Below, one piece after another: positions 23,918 through 32,474 of a DNA stretch of 42,476 nucleotides. The stretch is taken from assembly GCA_016868575.1 (NCBI GenBank), contig VGGL01000013.1, positions 1-42,476 on the forward strand. Direction: 5' to 3'. Made by a program: the position numbers and the translations under genes. The notes beneath the pieces are model-generated. The model did not search any database and was not told where the DNA came from. It saw only the letters and a program-made list of their open reading frames with translations. Source of the DNA: Bacteroidota bacterium. Its GTDB lineage: Bacteria > Bacteroidota > Bacteroidia > Bacteroidales > FEN-979. Position 1 is the stretch's first letter. Every line of letters starts with the position of its first letter.

Positions 23918-24909
23918 TTCCTTCCGATTAGTAACTGAATTTTCGATACCGTATCTGTTTGATGGATATTTCTGAAACCAGCGTATTTCATCCATTGCGT
24001 TAGCTCACCGGTTGTATAGGTGTCACCACGTTCGGTGCCAACGAGCATGTTGATGGCGAACATAGCGCCAACCACAGGTTCGGTGCGCGTGTTATCCATG
24101 ATATGGTCAAGAATGACCAGTTGCCCTCCGGGATTTAAGGCATCCATGGCTTTCCGTATCAGTTTGGCATTTTCTTCGGGCGAATTAATATGGATGATGG
24201 CCGACATGAGGATCAAATCATATTCTCCGCCAAAATCAGTTTCGAGATAATCTCCTTCCCTGGAGCTAACCCTGTCGGCCCCTTCAAACGCTCCGATATA
24301 CTCCCTGGTCAACGGGATGATCCGGGGAAGGTCCAAAACAACTGCATGCATGAAGGGATTTCTGCGGAGGAATTCAAAAGTGAACGCACCGGAACCCCCA
24401 CCAACATCCAGCATAAGCCTGACCTGCTTAAGATCAAGCACATCGGCTACTTCTTTCGCCTGTGGAACGCCCCTGTTGTGCATGGCTGCAATGAAATGAT
24501 TACTCCATGCCTGATCCCGCAAATTTAAAGGCACCCGTTCAGTAACAGACCTTCCGGCCCTGACTGCATCGGTGAGGGTTGACCATGTTTCCCATAAATT
24601 GGCCGTGTGGTATAACCCGCTCAGGAAGTTTGGAGCGCCTTTGACAAGGTGCCGCGCAGAAAAGACTGTATTGGCAAACATTCCATCCTCCTTTTTCAGC
24701 ATTCCCCCTGCTACCAGCGCATTCAGCAGACGATCTGTCGCCCGGGGATCTGCCTGAATCCTGACGGCAACATCAGCTGAGGTGAGGATATTATTTCCAA
24801 GAACAGTGAAGATATCAAGTTCAAATGCTGTAAGAATGATTCGGCTCAGCCTGAATGCATTGACCTTTTCATTGAATTCTTCAACGCGGCAAATCTCTTT
24901 TTGACCCAT
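23914..24909 (-). CDS. O-methyltransferase with winged-helix dimerisation domain
   Basis: 331 residues from the ATG at 24909. The longer frame to 24951 is excluded because an exact -7 box lies at 24932-24939. Residues ~8-100 form the dimerisation/winged-helix domain (FRLSRIILTAFELDIF, ATDRLLNALVAGGML). The SAM domain has MLDVGGGSGAFTFEFLRRNP, EGDYLETDFGGEYDLILMSAIIH and GGQLVILDHIMD. The family includes hydroxyindole, caffeate and polyketide O-methyltransferases, and bacteriochlorophyll C-20 methyltransferases. The substrate here is unknown. Cotranscribed and translationally coupled with the next methyltransferase; divergent from the SPFH gene. Confidence 0.88.
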   Translation of the reverse strand: MGQKEICRVEEFNEKVNAFRLSRIILTAFELDIFTVLGNNILTSADVAVRIQADPRATDRLLNALVAGGMLKKEDGMFANTVFSARHLVKGAPNFLSGLYHTANLWETWSTLTDAVRAGRSVTERVPLNLRDQAWSNHFIAAMHNRGVPQAKEVADVLDLKQVRLMLDVGGGSGAFTFEFLRRNPFMHAVVLDLPRIIPLTREYIGAFEGADRVSSREGDYLETDFGGEYDLILMSAIIHINSPEENAKLIRKAMDALNPGGQLVILDHIMDNTRTEPVVGAMFAINMLVGTERGDTYTTGELTQWMKYAGFRNIHQTDTVSKIQLLIGRK

Positions 24910-24931
24910 CTGCTCTCTGTAAAATGAGTGG

Positions 24932-24939
24932 CAAAGGTA
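24932..24939 (-). promoter_or_regulatory. -7 box TACCTTTG of the methyltransferase pair
   Basis: Exact TAnnTTTG match on the minus strand. Predicted start near 24926 gives a 17-base leader to the ATG at 24909 and decides the start codon. Confidence 0.65.
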
Positions 24940-24990
24940 GTATAACTGCAAATATTTTTTATTCCATCAGTCTGTTCAAGAGATATTGCA

Positions 24991-24998
24991 TACCTTTA
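24991..24998 (+). promoter_or_regulatory. Candidate -7 box TACCTTTA of the SPFH gene
   Basis: One base off TAnnTTTG, 25 bases before the SPFH start. Supported mainly by position. Confidence 0.35.
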
Positions 24999-25023
24999 TC
25001 AAAAGTTTAAAACAATCATCATT

Positions 25024-25908
25024 ATGGAACACACTGTTTATTATGTCATAGGAATTATCGTCGTGCTGATCCTGCTGGCAGGCATCAGGATTGTGAGACC
25101 CACTCACAGGGCGCTGATTGAGCGGCTCGGAAAATACAACCGGTTCGGCACTCCAGGCTTCAACTGGATCATTCCGATGATTGAGAAAATGTACAAAGTG
25201 AACATTACTGAAAAGATGATCAATGCCGACCCACAGGAGATCATCACCAATGATAACCTGAATGCACGCGTGGATGCGCAGGTCTATTTCAAGATCAAAG
25301 CTGATGAGGAAAGCGTTAAAAACTCGCAGTACAACGTCAATCGGATCGAGTACCAGATCGTCAACCTCGCCCGTACCACCTTGCGTAACATCATCGGAAC
25401 CCTCACCCTGAAATCGGCCAACAGCGAACGGGGAAGGATCAACAAAGAATTGCATGGTACGCTCCTCGAAGAAACGAAAAGTTGGGGCATTGAGATCGTG
25501 CGGACAGAATTGAAAGAAATTGATCCCCCGAAAGATGTTCAGGAAACAATGAACAAGATTGTTAAAGCTGAAAACGAAAAACTATCGGCTATTGACTTCG
25601 CAACAGCCATGGAAACCAAAGCCGACGGAGAGAAAAGGGCTGAGATCCGAAGGGCTGAAGGGATTAAACAGGCCGCTATTCTGAAAGCCGAAGGCGAAGC
25701 CCAGGCGATCATGCTTGTAAATGAAGCCGCTGAAAAATTCTTCATCGGAAATGCCCAGTTGCTTAGAAAGATCCAGGCGCTGGAGACGTCTCTCCGCGAC
25801 AATGCGAAAATAGTGGTGCCTGCAGGTACTGACCTCGTGAATGTACTTGGCGAAATGGCCGGCATTGTTCCCCTTCGGACACCGTCATCAAAAAAAGAAG
25901 TGGATTAA
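25024..25908 (+). CDS. SPFH/band 7 (stomatin-like) membrane protein
   Basis: 294 residues. An N-terminal transmembrane segment (~5-23, YYVIGIIVVLILLAGI) is followed by RIVRPTHRALIERLGKYNR and PGFNWIIPMIEKMYKVNI, the opening of the band 7 domain. TLRNIIGTLTLKSANSERGRINKEL and WGIEIVRTELKEIDPP are typical of prokaryotic stomatins/paraslipins. A long alanine- and glutamate-rich coiled-coil (~185-245, with repeated RRAEGIKQAAILKAEGEAQA-type motifs) promotes oligomers. Such proteins form membrane microdomain cages and often accompany NfeD or FtsH-type proteases; no NfeD gene is adjacent. Exact role unknown. It converges with the TspO-like gene with only 2 bases between stops. Confidence 0.9.
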   Translation: MEHTVYYVIGIIVVLILLAGIRIVRPTHRALIERLGKYNRFGTPGFNWIIPMIEKMYKVNITEKMINADPQEIITNDNLNARVDAQVYFKIKADEESVKNSQYNVNRIEYQIVNLARTTLRNIIGTLTLKSANSERGRINKELHGTLLEETKSWGIEIVRTELKEIDPPKDVQETMNKIVKAENEKLSAIDFATAMETKADGEKRAEIRRAEGIKQAAILKAEGEAQAIMLVNEAAEKFFIGNAQLLRKIQALETSLRDNAKIVVPAGTDLVNVLGEMAGIVPLRTPSSKKEVD

Positions 25909-25910
25909 AA

Positions 25911-26696
25911 TCAGACCTGGTACTTGAACCATTCCCTGGCTTTCAGGATAATCCCAAGGAAAGTCAACAGGATCACTGCTATCAGAACCGAAAAAAGTAC
26001 TTGCGAAGGATCATCATGATCGGTGAACCGTTTCGCGAAAATGCCAATATACGTCCACAGGATCACCAGGTTGAAAGCAATATCTCTGCGGAAAATAAGC
26101 ATCAGCAGGCTGATCCCGTAAACAACCAGCAATATGGTGGAAACCCAAAAGAGTTCCGTCATGCCGAACCTGTCCCAGTTCATGGCTACAAGCAACGCCG
26201 TAACATTGGCAACCGTAGCTACCGAAATCCAACCCAGGTAAATACTGAACGGCAGATGTACCAGAAATTTTTCACGAAGTGAGCCGGTTCTAAAACCAAT
26301 GTTCAACCGTATGTAAATGACGATCAGGCTTGCCAACAACACCAACATGATGATAACTGAAAGCCACACCAGGCGGTAATGCCATGCGACAATCCAGGAT
26401 GCATTGGCCAGGCAGGTAATCGGAAAAAACCCGCCGATGCGCCATCCAAACCCTGAAATGATCCCTTGCTTTCTCCATCCTGCCCGGGAAAACTGAAAAA
26501 TAATAAAAACCGATAAAAGCAGGTAAATCAACCCCCAGATGGAAAATGTAAATCCTGCCGGAACGAACAGGTTGGAATACAAATCCGATATCTCTCCGGT
26601 AGTGTAACCGTTGATAGGCAAGGCGTTGTCCAGCAAATTGGCAGCGATCATTACCAGGAATCCCAACAGGTTCATAAACTTAAGCGTAGTCTTCAT
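25911..26696 (-). CDS. TspO/MBR-related tryptophan-rich membrane protein
   Basis: 261 residues from the ATG at 26696; the upstream GTG at 26726 lies in the -7 box and is rejected. Seven or so hydrophobic segments. FVPAGFTFSIWGLIYLLL, LANASWIVAWHY and PFSIYLGWISVATVANVTALL recall the aromatic motifs of the TspO/MBR (tryptophan-rich sensory protein) superfamily, but this protein is longer than the classical five-helix TspO of ~160 residues. TspO proteins bind porphyrins and other hydrophobic ligands. Ligand and function here are unknown, and family membership is inferred from motifs alone. Confidence 0.7.
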   Translation of the reverse strand: MKTTLKFMNLLGFLVMIAANLLDNALPINGYTTGEISDLYSNLFVPAGFTFSIWGLIYLLLSVFIIFQFSRAGWRKQGIISGFGWRIGGFFPITCLANASWIVAWHYRLVWLSVIIMLVLLASLIVIYIRLNIGFRTGSLREKFLVHLPFSIYLGWISVATVANVTALLVAMNWDRFGMTELFWVSTILLVVYGISLLMLIFRRDIAFNLVILWTYIGIFAKRFTDHDDPSQVLFSVLIAVILLTFLGIILKAREWFKYQV

Positions 26697-26725
26697 ATCC
26701 AGTTGCCCGGTCTGTTTTCTTTTCA

Positions 26726-26755
26726 CAAATATACTATTTTAGCAGAGAAATACAA
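26726..26755 (-). promoter_or_regulatory. Complete Bacteroidota promoter of the TspO-like gene
   Basis: On the minus strand a TTG at 26755-26753 is followed after 19 bases by the exact -7 box TATATTTG (26733-26726). This is the best -33/-7 pair in the window. Leader to the ATG at 26696 is about 23 bases. Confidence 0.75.
26735..26742 (+). promoter_or_regulatory. Candidate variant -7 box TATTTTAG of tlyA
   Basis: One base off TAnnTTTG. It lies 22 bases before the tlyA ATG and within the spacer of the opposing TspO-like promoter. The same octamer precedes the alcohol dehydrogenase gene at 27613-27620 at almost the same distance. Confidence 0.35.
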
Positions 26756-26764
26756 TCAGCCTGC

Positions 26765-27580
26765 ATGAATACCGGTAAAATCCGTCTCGATATATTCCTC
26801 GTTGACAAGAACTTTTTTCCTTCCCGTGAAAAAGCACGGGATGCCATTGTTCGCGGAGCTGTCATTGTTGATAACCGGATCTGCTCCCGCCCTTCTTTCC
26901 AGGTCACCGGCGAGGAACAGATTGAGATCCTGTTGCACCTTTTGCCCCGCTATGTAAGCCGGGGGGGATTGAAGCTTGAAAAAGCGATCCGGGAATTCCA
27001 GATTGAACTACAAGGAATGACCATTCTCGATATCGGCGCATCCACAGGGGGATTTACCGACTGCTGTCTGCAACATGGCGCAGAACGGGTTTTTGCTGTC
27101 GATGTGGGGCATGATCAATTGGATCCATCACTGCGCAATAATCCCCGGGTAATAACAATCGAAGATACGGATATAAGGGAATTGAATATCTCCCAACTTC
27201 ATCATAATCATGTAGATATGATTGTTGGAGATGTGTCATTTATCTCACTGGGGTACATTTTTCCCCATTGCAATCAATTCCTCAGAAAGAATGGAAAGAT
27301 TGTATTCCTCATCAAGCCCCAGTTTGAGGCCGGGAGAAAGTGGATCGGAAAGAATGGCATTGTCCGCTCTCCTGTGGCGCATACCGAAGTCCTTGAAAAC
27401 ATGATCAAGTTCTCGGAACAACATGGGTTTCACCTGAACAAACTAACTTTTGCACCTGTTTTTTCAGCTGATAAGAACATCGAGTACCTGGGACTTTTCA
27501 GCTCAAGTTCGGAAAGAGACTTCGATATTCGGGAAAATGTACGAATGGCTTTCATGGCACAAAAAAGAAGGATGGGTTGA
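26765..27580 (+). CDS. tlyA: TlyA-family rRNA 2'-O-methyltransferase
   Basis: 271 residues. N-terminal S4 RNA-binding domain (~5-65: IRLDIFLVDKNFFPSREKARDAIVRG), the RYVSRGGLKLEKAI linker, then an FtsJ-like SAM domain with ILDIGASTGGFTDCCLQHGA, AVDVGHDQLDP and DMIVGDVSFISL, and KPQFEAGR. Known TlyA enzymes 2'-O-methylate cytidines of 16S and/or 23S rRNA; some homologues were called hemolysins. Full length. Its stop lies in a small inverted repeat (27575-27591). Divergent from the TspO-like gene. Confidence 0.93.
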   Translation: MNTGKIRLDIFLVDKNFFPSREKARDAIVRGAVIVDNRICSRPSFQVTGEEQIEILLHLLPRYVSRGGLKLEKAIREFQIELQGMTILDIGASTGGFTDCCLQHGAERVFAVDVGHDQLDPSLRNNPRVITIEDTDIRELNISQLHHNHVDMIVGDVSFISLGYIFPHCNQFLRKNGKIVFLIKPQFEAGRKWIGKNGIVRSPVAHTEVLENMIKFSEQHGFHLNKLTFAPVFSADKNIEYLGLFSSSSERDFDIRENVRMAFMAQKRRMG

Positions 27581-27591
27581 AAGTTTCAACC
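27575..27591. repeat. Inverted repeat GGTTGAAA/TTTCAACC at the tlyA end
   Basis: An 8-base perfect inverted repeat with a 1-base centre covers the tlyA stop codon. It may act as a weak terminator or as an operator before the alcohol dehydrogenase gene; no uridine run follows. Confidence 0.5.
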
Positions 27592-27612
27592 TATTAATCC
27601 AAAATAATCCAT

Positions 27613-27620
27613 TATTTTAG
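27613..27620 (+). promoter_or_regulatory. Candidate variant -7 box TATTTTAG of the alcohol dehydrogenase gene
   Basis: One base off TAnnTTTG, 20 bases before the ATG at 27641, and identical to the box before tlyA. Confidence 0.35.
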
Positions 27621-27640
27621 CCCTGTTAAAATCGCATTTC

Positions 27641-28807
27641 ATGATCAACTTTGAATTTTATAACCCCACCCGGATCATCTTCGGCAAAGATGCCATATTG
27701 AAACTTGGGAGAGAGTTGAGTCGTTACGGAAATAAAGTGCTCGTTATTACCGGAGGCGGTAGCGCCAAACGTTCCGGGTTGCTTGACCATGCCCTGCGCA
27801 TCCTGAAAGAGAACAACAAGCAGGTCTGGATCCTTGATGGGATTAAGCCCAACCCAAGATTAGATTCGGTGTATGAAGGGATCAAGATGTGCAAAACCCG
27901 GCAGGTTGAACTGATCCTGGCTATTGGCGGAGGCAGTGTGATCGATGCCGCCAAAGCCATTGCCGTGGGGGCAGCAACCCAGCACGACATCTGGGATTTT
28001 TACCTCCGGAAACTGAGTGTCACCAAAGCGCTCCCATTGGGTTGTATGCTAACCCTTGCGGCCACCGGCACGGAGATGAACGGCAATTCTGTGGTGACCA
28101 AATGGGAAACCCGAGAAAAAAACTTCATCTCCGGAAGCGCCCTCTTTCCGAAATTCTCCATCCTGGATCCAACTTATACCCTTACCGTTCCGAGAGATCA
28201 AACAGCCAATGGGTGCGTGGACATGATGGTGCATGTGTTTGAGCAATATTTCAGCCATACGACTGACACCCCGCTCCAGGACAGGCTGTGTGAAGGACTT
28301 ATGAAGACCATCATCGAAAACGCCTTGATCCTGGCAGCAGACCCTCAGGATTATACAGTACGTGCCAACATCCTCTGGTGTGGAACGATGGCATTGAATG
28401 AGCTGGTTGGGATGGGGAAGAAACAGGACTGGGCCACCCATATCATAGAACATGAACTGAGCGCTGAGTACGACATTGCACACGGCGCCGGACTGGCTAT
28501 TCTAAGCCCTAACTGGATGGCATACGTATATAAGGAAAACAAAGCGCTCTTCCGGCAATTCGCCGAACGGGTTTGGGATATCCAGGGTAACGGAAAATCA
28601 GAAGAGGAGATCATTCTGGAAGGGATCCGAAAGACAAGGGAGTTCTTCGTTTCCATAGGTGCCCCCGCAACCCTTGAAGATGCTGGAATTGATGAATCGA
28701 AGATCAGTCTCATGGCCGCACGGGCAGTCAGATTTGGACCTGTGGGGTCGATGAAAAAACTGGGAAAGGAAGATGTTGAGACAATATTAAGAAACGCGCT
28801 TGTGTAG
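27641..28807 (+). CDS. Iron-containing alcohol dehydrogenase (butanol dehydrogenase type)
   Basis: 388 residues. Starts with FEFYNPTRIIFGK, then VLVITGGGSAKRSG and LAIGGGSVIDAAKAIA (dinucleotide binding). Metal-binding side: residues in NGCVDMMVHVFEQY, and histidines of HIIEHELSAEYDIAHGAGLAIL. This is the YqhD/BdhA-like branch of group III dehydrogenases, which reduce aldehydes such as butanal or methylglyoxal with NAD(P)H and oxidise alcohols in fermentation or detoxification. The substrate cannot be read from sequence. Followed after 4 bases by the prenyltransferase gene, so the two are probably cotranscribed. Confidence 0.93.
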   Translation: MINFEFYNPTRIIFGKDAILKLGRELSRYGNKVLVITGGGSAKRSGLLDHALRILKENNKQVWILDGIKPNPRLDSVYEGIKMCKTRQVELILAIGGGSVIDAAKAIAVGAATQHDIWDFYLRKLSVTKALPLGCMLTLAATGTEMNGNSVVTKWETREKNFISGSALFPKFSILDPTYTLTVPRDQTANGCVDMMVHVFEQYFSHTTDTPLQDRLCEGLMKTIIENALILAADPQDYTVRANILWCGTMALNELVGMGKKQDWATHIIEHELSAEYDIAHGAGLAILSPNWMAYVYKENKALFRQFAERVWDIQGNGKSEEEIILEGIRKTREFFVSIGAPATLEDAGIDESKISLMAARAVRFGPVGSMKKLGKEDVETILRNALV

Positions 28808-28811
28808 TTTT

Positions 28812-29690
28812 ATGAAATTCAGAAGAACCTTTAGCAGTATCAACAAATATTTGTCATTCGTCAAGTTTGCCCACAGTATCTTCTCCATGCCCTTTGCCCT
28901 GTTCGGATATTTTCTTCCGGTCTTGAAGATGAACTATCCCTTCAGTTGGATCACCTTGCTGTTGGTCGTGTTATGTGTGGTGTTTGCCAGAAATGCAGCC
29001 ATGGGATTCAACCGGATCGTTGACCGAATGATTGACAAGAAAAATCCAAGAACAGAAAACAGGGAAATCCCTTCCGGTATCATCACTGCAAAAAATGCCT
29101 ATTTCTTTGTTGTTACCAATACCATGTTTTTCGTTATCGCGACCTTCTTCCTGAACAACTTGTGTTTTATGTTGTCTCCTATTGCTTTACTGGTCATCCT
29201 GGGCTACAGCTATACCAAACGTTTCACTTCCCTGTCGCACATTGTACTTGGACTTGCACTTGCACTTGCACCTATTGGCGCATTTCTGGCGGTGACAGGA
29301 ACATTTGATCTCTTGCCAATCCTGCTCTCCATCCTGGTCCTTTTCTGGGTTGCCGGGTTTGACATCATCTATTCGCTTCAGGATGAAGATTTTGATAAAA
29401 AAGAAAACCTGAAGTCACTGCCGGCATGGGTTGGAAAAAGCGCTTCGCTGCGGCTATCCGAATTGTTCCACCTGATCACCATGCTGATGGTTGTTGTTGT
29501 TGGCAGTTATGGAAGTTTCGGGTATTATTACTGGGTCGGTGCCGTGCTCTTCGGGGCATTACTGCTCTACCAACATCTCATCGTTAAACCCTACGATCTG
29601 AAACGGGTAAGTCTGGCGTTTTTCACACTTAATGGTATTGGAAGCCTGATCTTCGCCGTCTTCGTGATTTTGGATATGGTTTCCTTTTAA
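28812..29690 (+). CDS. UbiA-family polyprenyltransferase (possibly menaquinone pathway MqnP)
   Basis: 292 residues from the ATG at 28812; a TTG at 28800 would overlap the previous gene. Eight to nine membrane segments. The two aspartate-rich motifs are NRIVDRMIDKKNPRTENREIP and DIIYSLQDEDFDKKENL, which bind the Mg-prenyl diphosphate. Length and the RTENREIPSG context fit the 4-hydroxybenzoate-prenyltransferase-like group; in Bacteroidota without ubiquinone such genes usually serve the futalosine menaquinone route (MqnP). No other mqn gene is in view, so that assignment is an inference. It converges with yifB, with 5 bases between stops. Confidence 0.87.
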   Translation: MKFRRTFSSINKYLSFVKFAHSIFSMPFALFGYFLPVLKMNYPFSWITLLLVVLCVVFARNAAMGFNRIVDRMIDKKNPRTENREIPSGIITAKNAYFFVVTNTMFFVIATFFLNNLCFMLSPIALLVILGYSYTKRFTSLSHIVLGLALALAPIGAFLAVTGTFDLLPILLSILVLFWVAGFDIIYSLQDEDFDKKENLKSLPAWVGKSASLRLSELFHLITMLMVVVVGSYGSFGYYYWVGAVLFGALLLYQHLIVKPYDLKRVSLAFFTLNGIGSLIFAVFVILDMVSF

Positions 29691-29695
29691 CCAAG

Positions 29696-31234
29696 CTATT
29701 TTCCCCAGTTATCTCGATCAAGCGATCGGTAATTGATCGCCTCTGCCACATGTTCCGGCCGGATGGTGGCTGCCTGGTCCAGGTCGGCGATAGAACGGGA
29801 AACCTTGATGATCCGGTCGTAAGCCCTTGCCGATAAGCCCAGTTTCTCCATCGCATTTTTCAGCAAGGCATGGCAGGAATCATCCAACACACAAAACTTA
29901 CGAAGCATCTTTGGACTGATCTGCGCATTGCAGTGGATCCCGGGGGCACCTTCAAAGCGCTTCTCCTGGATTTTTCTGGCCGATATCACCCTCGACCGGA
30001 TGACCTCGCTCTTTTCCCGGGGCCGCTCATCATGGAGATCTCTGAACGGCACAGGGATCACCTCCACATGAATATCAATCCGGTCAAATAAAGGACCCGA
30101 TATCCTGTTGATATATTTTTGTACAATCCCCGCATTGCACTGACAATCAATCTGCGGATGATTGTAGAATCCGCAGGGACAGGGATTCATCGCTGCAACC
30201 ATCATGAAACTGGCCGGATAATCGACGGTAAACCTGGCCCGGCTGATGGTGACCACCCGATCCTCCAGTGGCTGTCGAAGCACTTCAAGCACCGTCCGCT
30301 TGAACTCCGGAAGCTCATCCAGGAATAAAACCCCATTGTGTGCCAGTGAGATTTCTCCCGGTTGGGGAATTCCACCACCTCCCACCAACGCAACATCACT
30401 GATGGTATGATGAGGTGACCGGAATGGCCGGACGGTGATCAATGAGGTGTTCCTTCCCATCTTCCCTGCAACCGAATGGATCTTGGTCGTTTCCAGGGCT
30501 TCAGGCAAATTCAGGGGTGGTAAGATCGTTGGCAAACGTTTGGCGAGCATCGTCTTGCCAGCCCCCGGAGGTCCGATCAGGATCACATTGTGCCCTCCGG
30601 AAGCAGCGATCTCCAGCGCCCGCTTGATGTTTTCCTGCCCCTTGACATCAGAAAAATCGTACTCGTAATTGTTCAGCCGGTTATAGAATTCCTTCTCGGG
30701 ATCAAGGATCACACGCTCTAATGTGGAAGTCTCATTGAAAAAATCGATCACCTCCCGGATATTTGTCACCCCATATACTTCCAGATTACCTGCAATGGCC
30801 GCTTCCCTGGCATTTACCCTCGGCAGGATCAGCCCTTTGAATTTCTTTGAAATGGCTTCAATGGCTACCGGCAAGGCCCCTTTTATGGGAAGAATTGTCC
30901 CATCCAGCGACAACTCTCCAATGATGATATAATCCCCAACCCGGTCAACCTTGATTTGTTCCGAGGCTGCCAAAATCCCCACGGCTATGGGCAGGTCAAA
31001 GCAGGATCCCTCCTTCCGCATATCCGCAGGTGCCATGTTGATCACAATTTTCTTCCCCGGGATCTTATGCCCGGCACACCGCAATGCCGATTCGATCCGT
31101 TGATGGCTCTCCTTCACAGCACTGTCAGGTAGCCCCACCATAAAAAATTGAATTCCAATGTCAATGTTCACCTCGATGGTGATCGTGATGGCATTGATCC
31201 CATAAATCGCACAACTAAAAGCCTTGATAAGCAT
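29696..31234 (-). CDS. YifB/ComM-family Mg-chelatase-like AAA+ ATPase
   Basis: 512 residues, full length. N-terminal Lon-protease-like ChlI fold (~1-165: MVGLPDSAVKESHQRIESAL, GELSLDG), AAA+ domain with Walker A GPPGAGKT and Walker B VLFLDELPEF, SPHHTISDVALVGGG, and a cysteine-rich NPCPCGFYNHP...CQC loop, then the C-terminal Mg-chelatase domain with LSARAYDRIIKVSRSIADL. ComM in naturally competent bacteria is a hexameric helicase that promotes branch migration during transformation; the role in Bacteroidota is not established. The start codon lies in a hairpin (31229-31250). Confidence 0.93.
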   Translation of the reverse strand: MLIKAFSCAIYGINAITITIEVNIDIGIQFFMVGLPDSAVKESHQRIESALRCAGHKIPGKKIVINMAPADMRKEGSCFDLPIAVGILAASEQIKVDRVGDYIIIGELSLDGTILPIKGALPVAIEAISKKFKGLILPRVNAREAAIAGNLEVYGVTNIREVIDFFNETSTLERVILDPEKEFYNRLNNYEYDFSDVKGQENIKRALEIAASGGHNVILIGPPGAGKTMLAKRLPTILPPLNLPEALETTKIHSVAGKMGRNTSLITVRPFRSPHHTISDVALVGGGGIPQPGEISLAHNGVLFLDELPEFKRTVLEVLRQPLEDRVVTISRARFTVDYPASFMMVAAMNPCPCGFYNHPQIDCQCNAGIVQKYINRISGPLFDRIDIHVEVIPVPFRDLHDERPREKSEVIRSRVISARKIQEKRFEGAPGIHCNAQISPKMLRKFCVLDDSCHALLKNAMEKLGLSARAYDRIIKVSRSIADLDQAATIRPEHVAEAINYRSLDRDNWGK

Positions 31235-31250
31235 ACTTCATTTTATGCTT
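31229..31250 (-). promoter_or_regulatory. Hairpin covering the yifB start codon
   Basis: AAGCATA and TATGCTT form a 7-base-pair stem with an 8-base loop. Read on the minus strand, the yifB ATG (31234-31232) is in the 3' arm. A second ATG in the loop opens an 8-codon frame that overlaps the yifB start. May damp translation; no experimental support. Confidence 0.4.
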
Positions 31251-31371
31251 AATCGGAAAAATGACAAAAGGTTAGTGGTTGTCTCTCCTTTTTTTTTTGA
31301 AATGAATAAAAAATGGAATGACGGATGTGTTTGAGACAGGTTTTTCAAACTAAAAACAGGGGTCTAACACT

Positions 31372-32364
31372 TCATGGTTTATATCCCGATCTGGTCAATA
31401 TTTCCTGAGAATTCTCCGGCATAATCAGGGATTGAAGGGCGGCATCCGTTTGGTTCATATAGCTCCGGATTATCTGCCAACCGATAAAAGCGCCGATGCG
31501 CCCGGGTGAATCTTTGCCAAAACCTGAAGTGAAGGGTGCATCCATCATGAATTCGGTAATCACCTCAGCATTGGTAGTGTAAAGCAACCGGTTGCCAACC
31601 AGCGCTGCCCAGACATCCTTTTCATGAGTCAATGCCCATTGGAATTTTTCCCTGGAATACCCAATGAGAAGATTCTCCTTCTCTTTTGCCGGGAACATGG
31701 CTTCCAGAAGGTACAACTTGCGCCCTTCAGTCAACATATAATCAAGCAGATTCATATTACCAGCCGGAGGCTGAACCTTGCTGCTGATGATCGCCCTCAA
31801 ACAGTCAGGGGCGATATTTTCCGGGATCATCCTGCTTCTCACAAACATCGGGATATTCAATGACTGATACCCGGGAAATTCTTCACCCAGATAATTGTCC
31901 AGTCCGATCAGTAACACTGAATCGGTATAAATCACCGGGTGCTGGTAATCACACCCGGAAATATAAGTATAGGGTTGAGGCAGCGAATACTCGGGAAAAT
32001 GATACGCAAAGTATTTAAAGGCTGTTGTCAGTTCCTGTTCGACAGGCTGTAGCTGCGGAAATTCCCGGTTAACCTCGTTGAAACAGGAGGCATTCAGCGG
32101 GTTAAGCAGGTATTCCCGGATGCGGATCAAATTCCGGGTATCATTGAGATCTCCTCCGAGAAAAAGGGGAAATGCCGGCTGAATACGAATGAGTTCCGTT
32201 TGCAATGAATCCAGGTTGATGGAAAAAAGTGCCTGGTCGTATCGGATGATCCTGACGGGTTGAATATTGACTTTTGAAATATCAACACTAAGCTTATTAT
32301 CCGATTGCCGGCAAGCCATCATGGTTATAATGAACAACAACAAAATGAAGCACTTCCGCATCAT
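31372..32364 (-). CDS. gldB: GldB-like gliding motility lipoprotein
   Basis: 330 residues. N-terminal lipoprotein signal: hydrophobic CFILLLFIITMMAC with the lipobox cysteine near residue 18, so it is probably anchored in the inner or outer membrane facing the periplasm. The body matches the GldB pattern as I recall it: RYDQALFSINLD, FPLFLGGDL, EEFPGYQSLNIPMFVRSRMIPENIAPDCLRAI-type segment, and AFIGWQIIRSYM near the C-terminus. GldB is required for gliding in flavobacteria, and homologues occur in non-gliding Bacteroidota. gldC is not adjacent. A near-consensus -7 box (TACTTTTA) lies at 32389-32396. The neighbourhood with nadE is common for this gene. Confidence 0.82.
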   Translation of the reverse strand: MMRKCFILLLFIITMMACRQSDNKLSVDISKVNIQPVRIIRYDQALFSINLDSLQTELIRIQPAFPLFLGGDLNDTRNLIRIREYLLNPLNASCFNEVNREFPQLQPVEQELTTAFKYFAYHFPEYSLPQPYTYISGCDYQHPVIYTDSVLLIGLDNYLGEEFPGYQSLNIPMFVRSRMIPENIAPDCLRAIISSKVQPPAGNMNLLDYMLTEGRKLYLLEAMFPAKEKENLLIGYSREKFQWALTHEKDVWAALVGNRLLYTTNAEVITEFMMDAPFTSGFGKDSPGRIGAFIGWQIIRSYMNQTDAALQSLIMPENSQEILTRSGYKP

Positions 32365-32474
32365 GACCAGGTATCATTTAAGGTTGGGTAAAAGTAGTGT
32401 TAATGTCCGATTTATTAACTCAGGACTGTAGATAAATATTTTCTCCGCCGTCCAAAACACCCTTCGTTTTATCG

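Noticed and set aside
31329-31350. GTTTGA/TCAAAC hairpin between yifB and the GldB-like gene
   Set aside because: Only 6 base pairs, AT-rich, without a uridine run in the right place; not convincing as a terminator.
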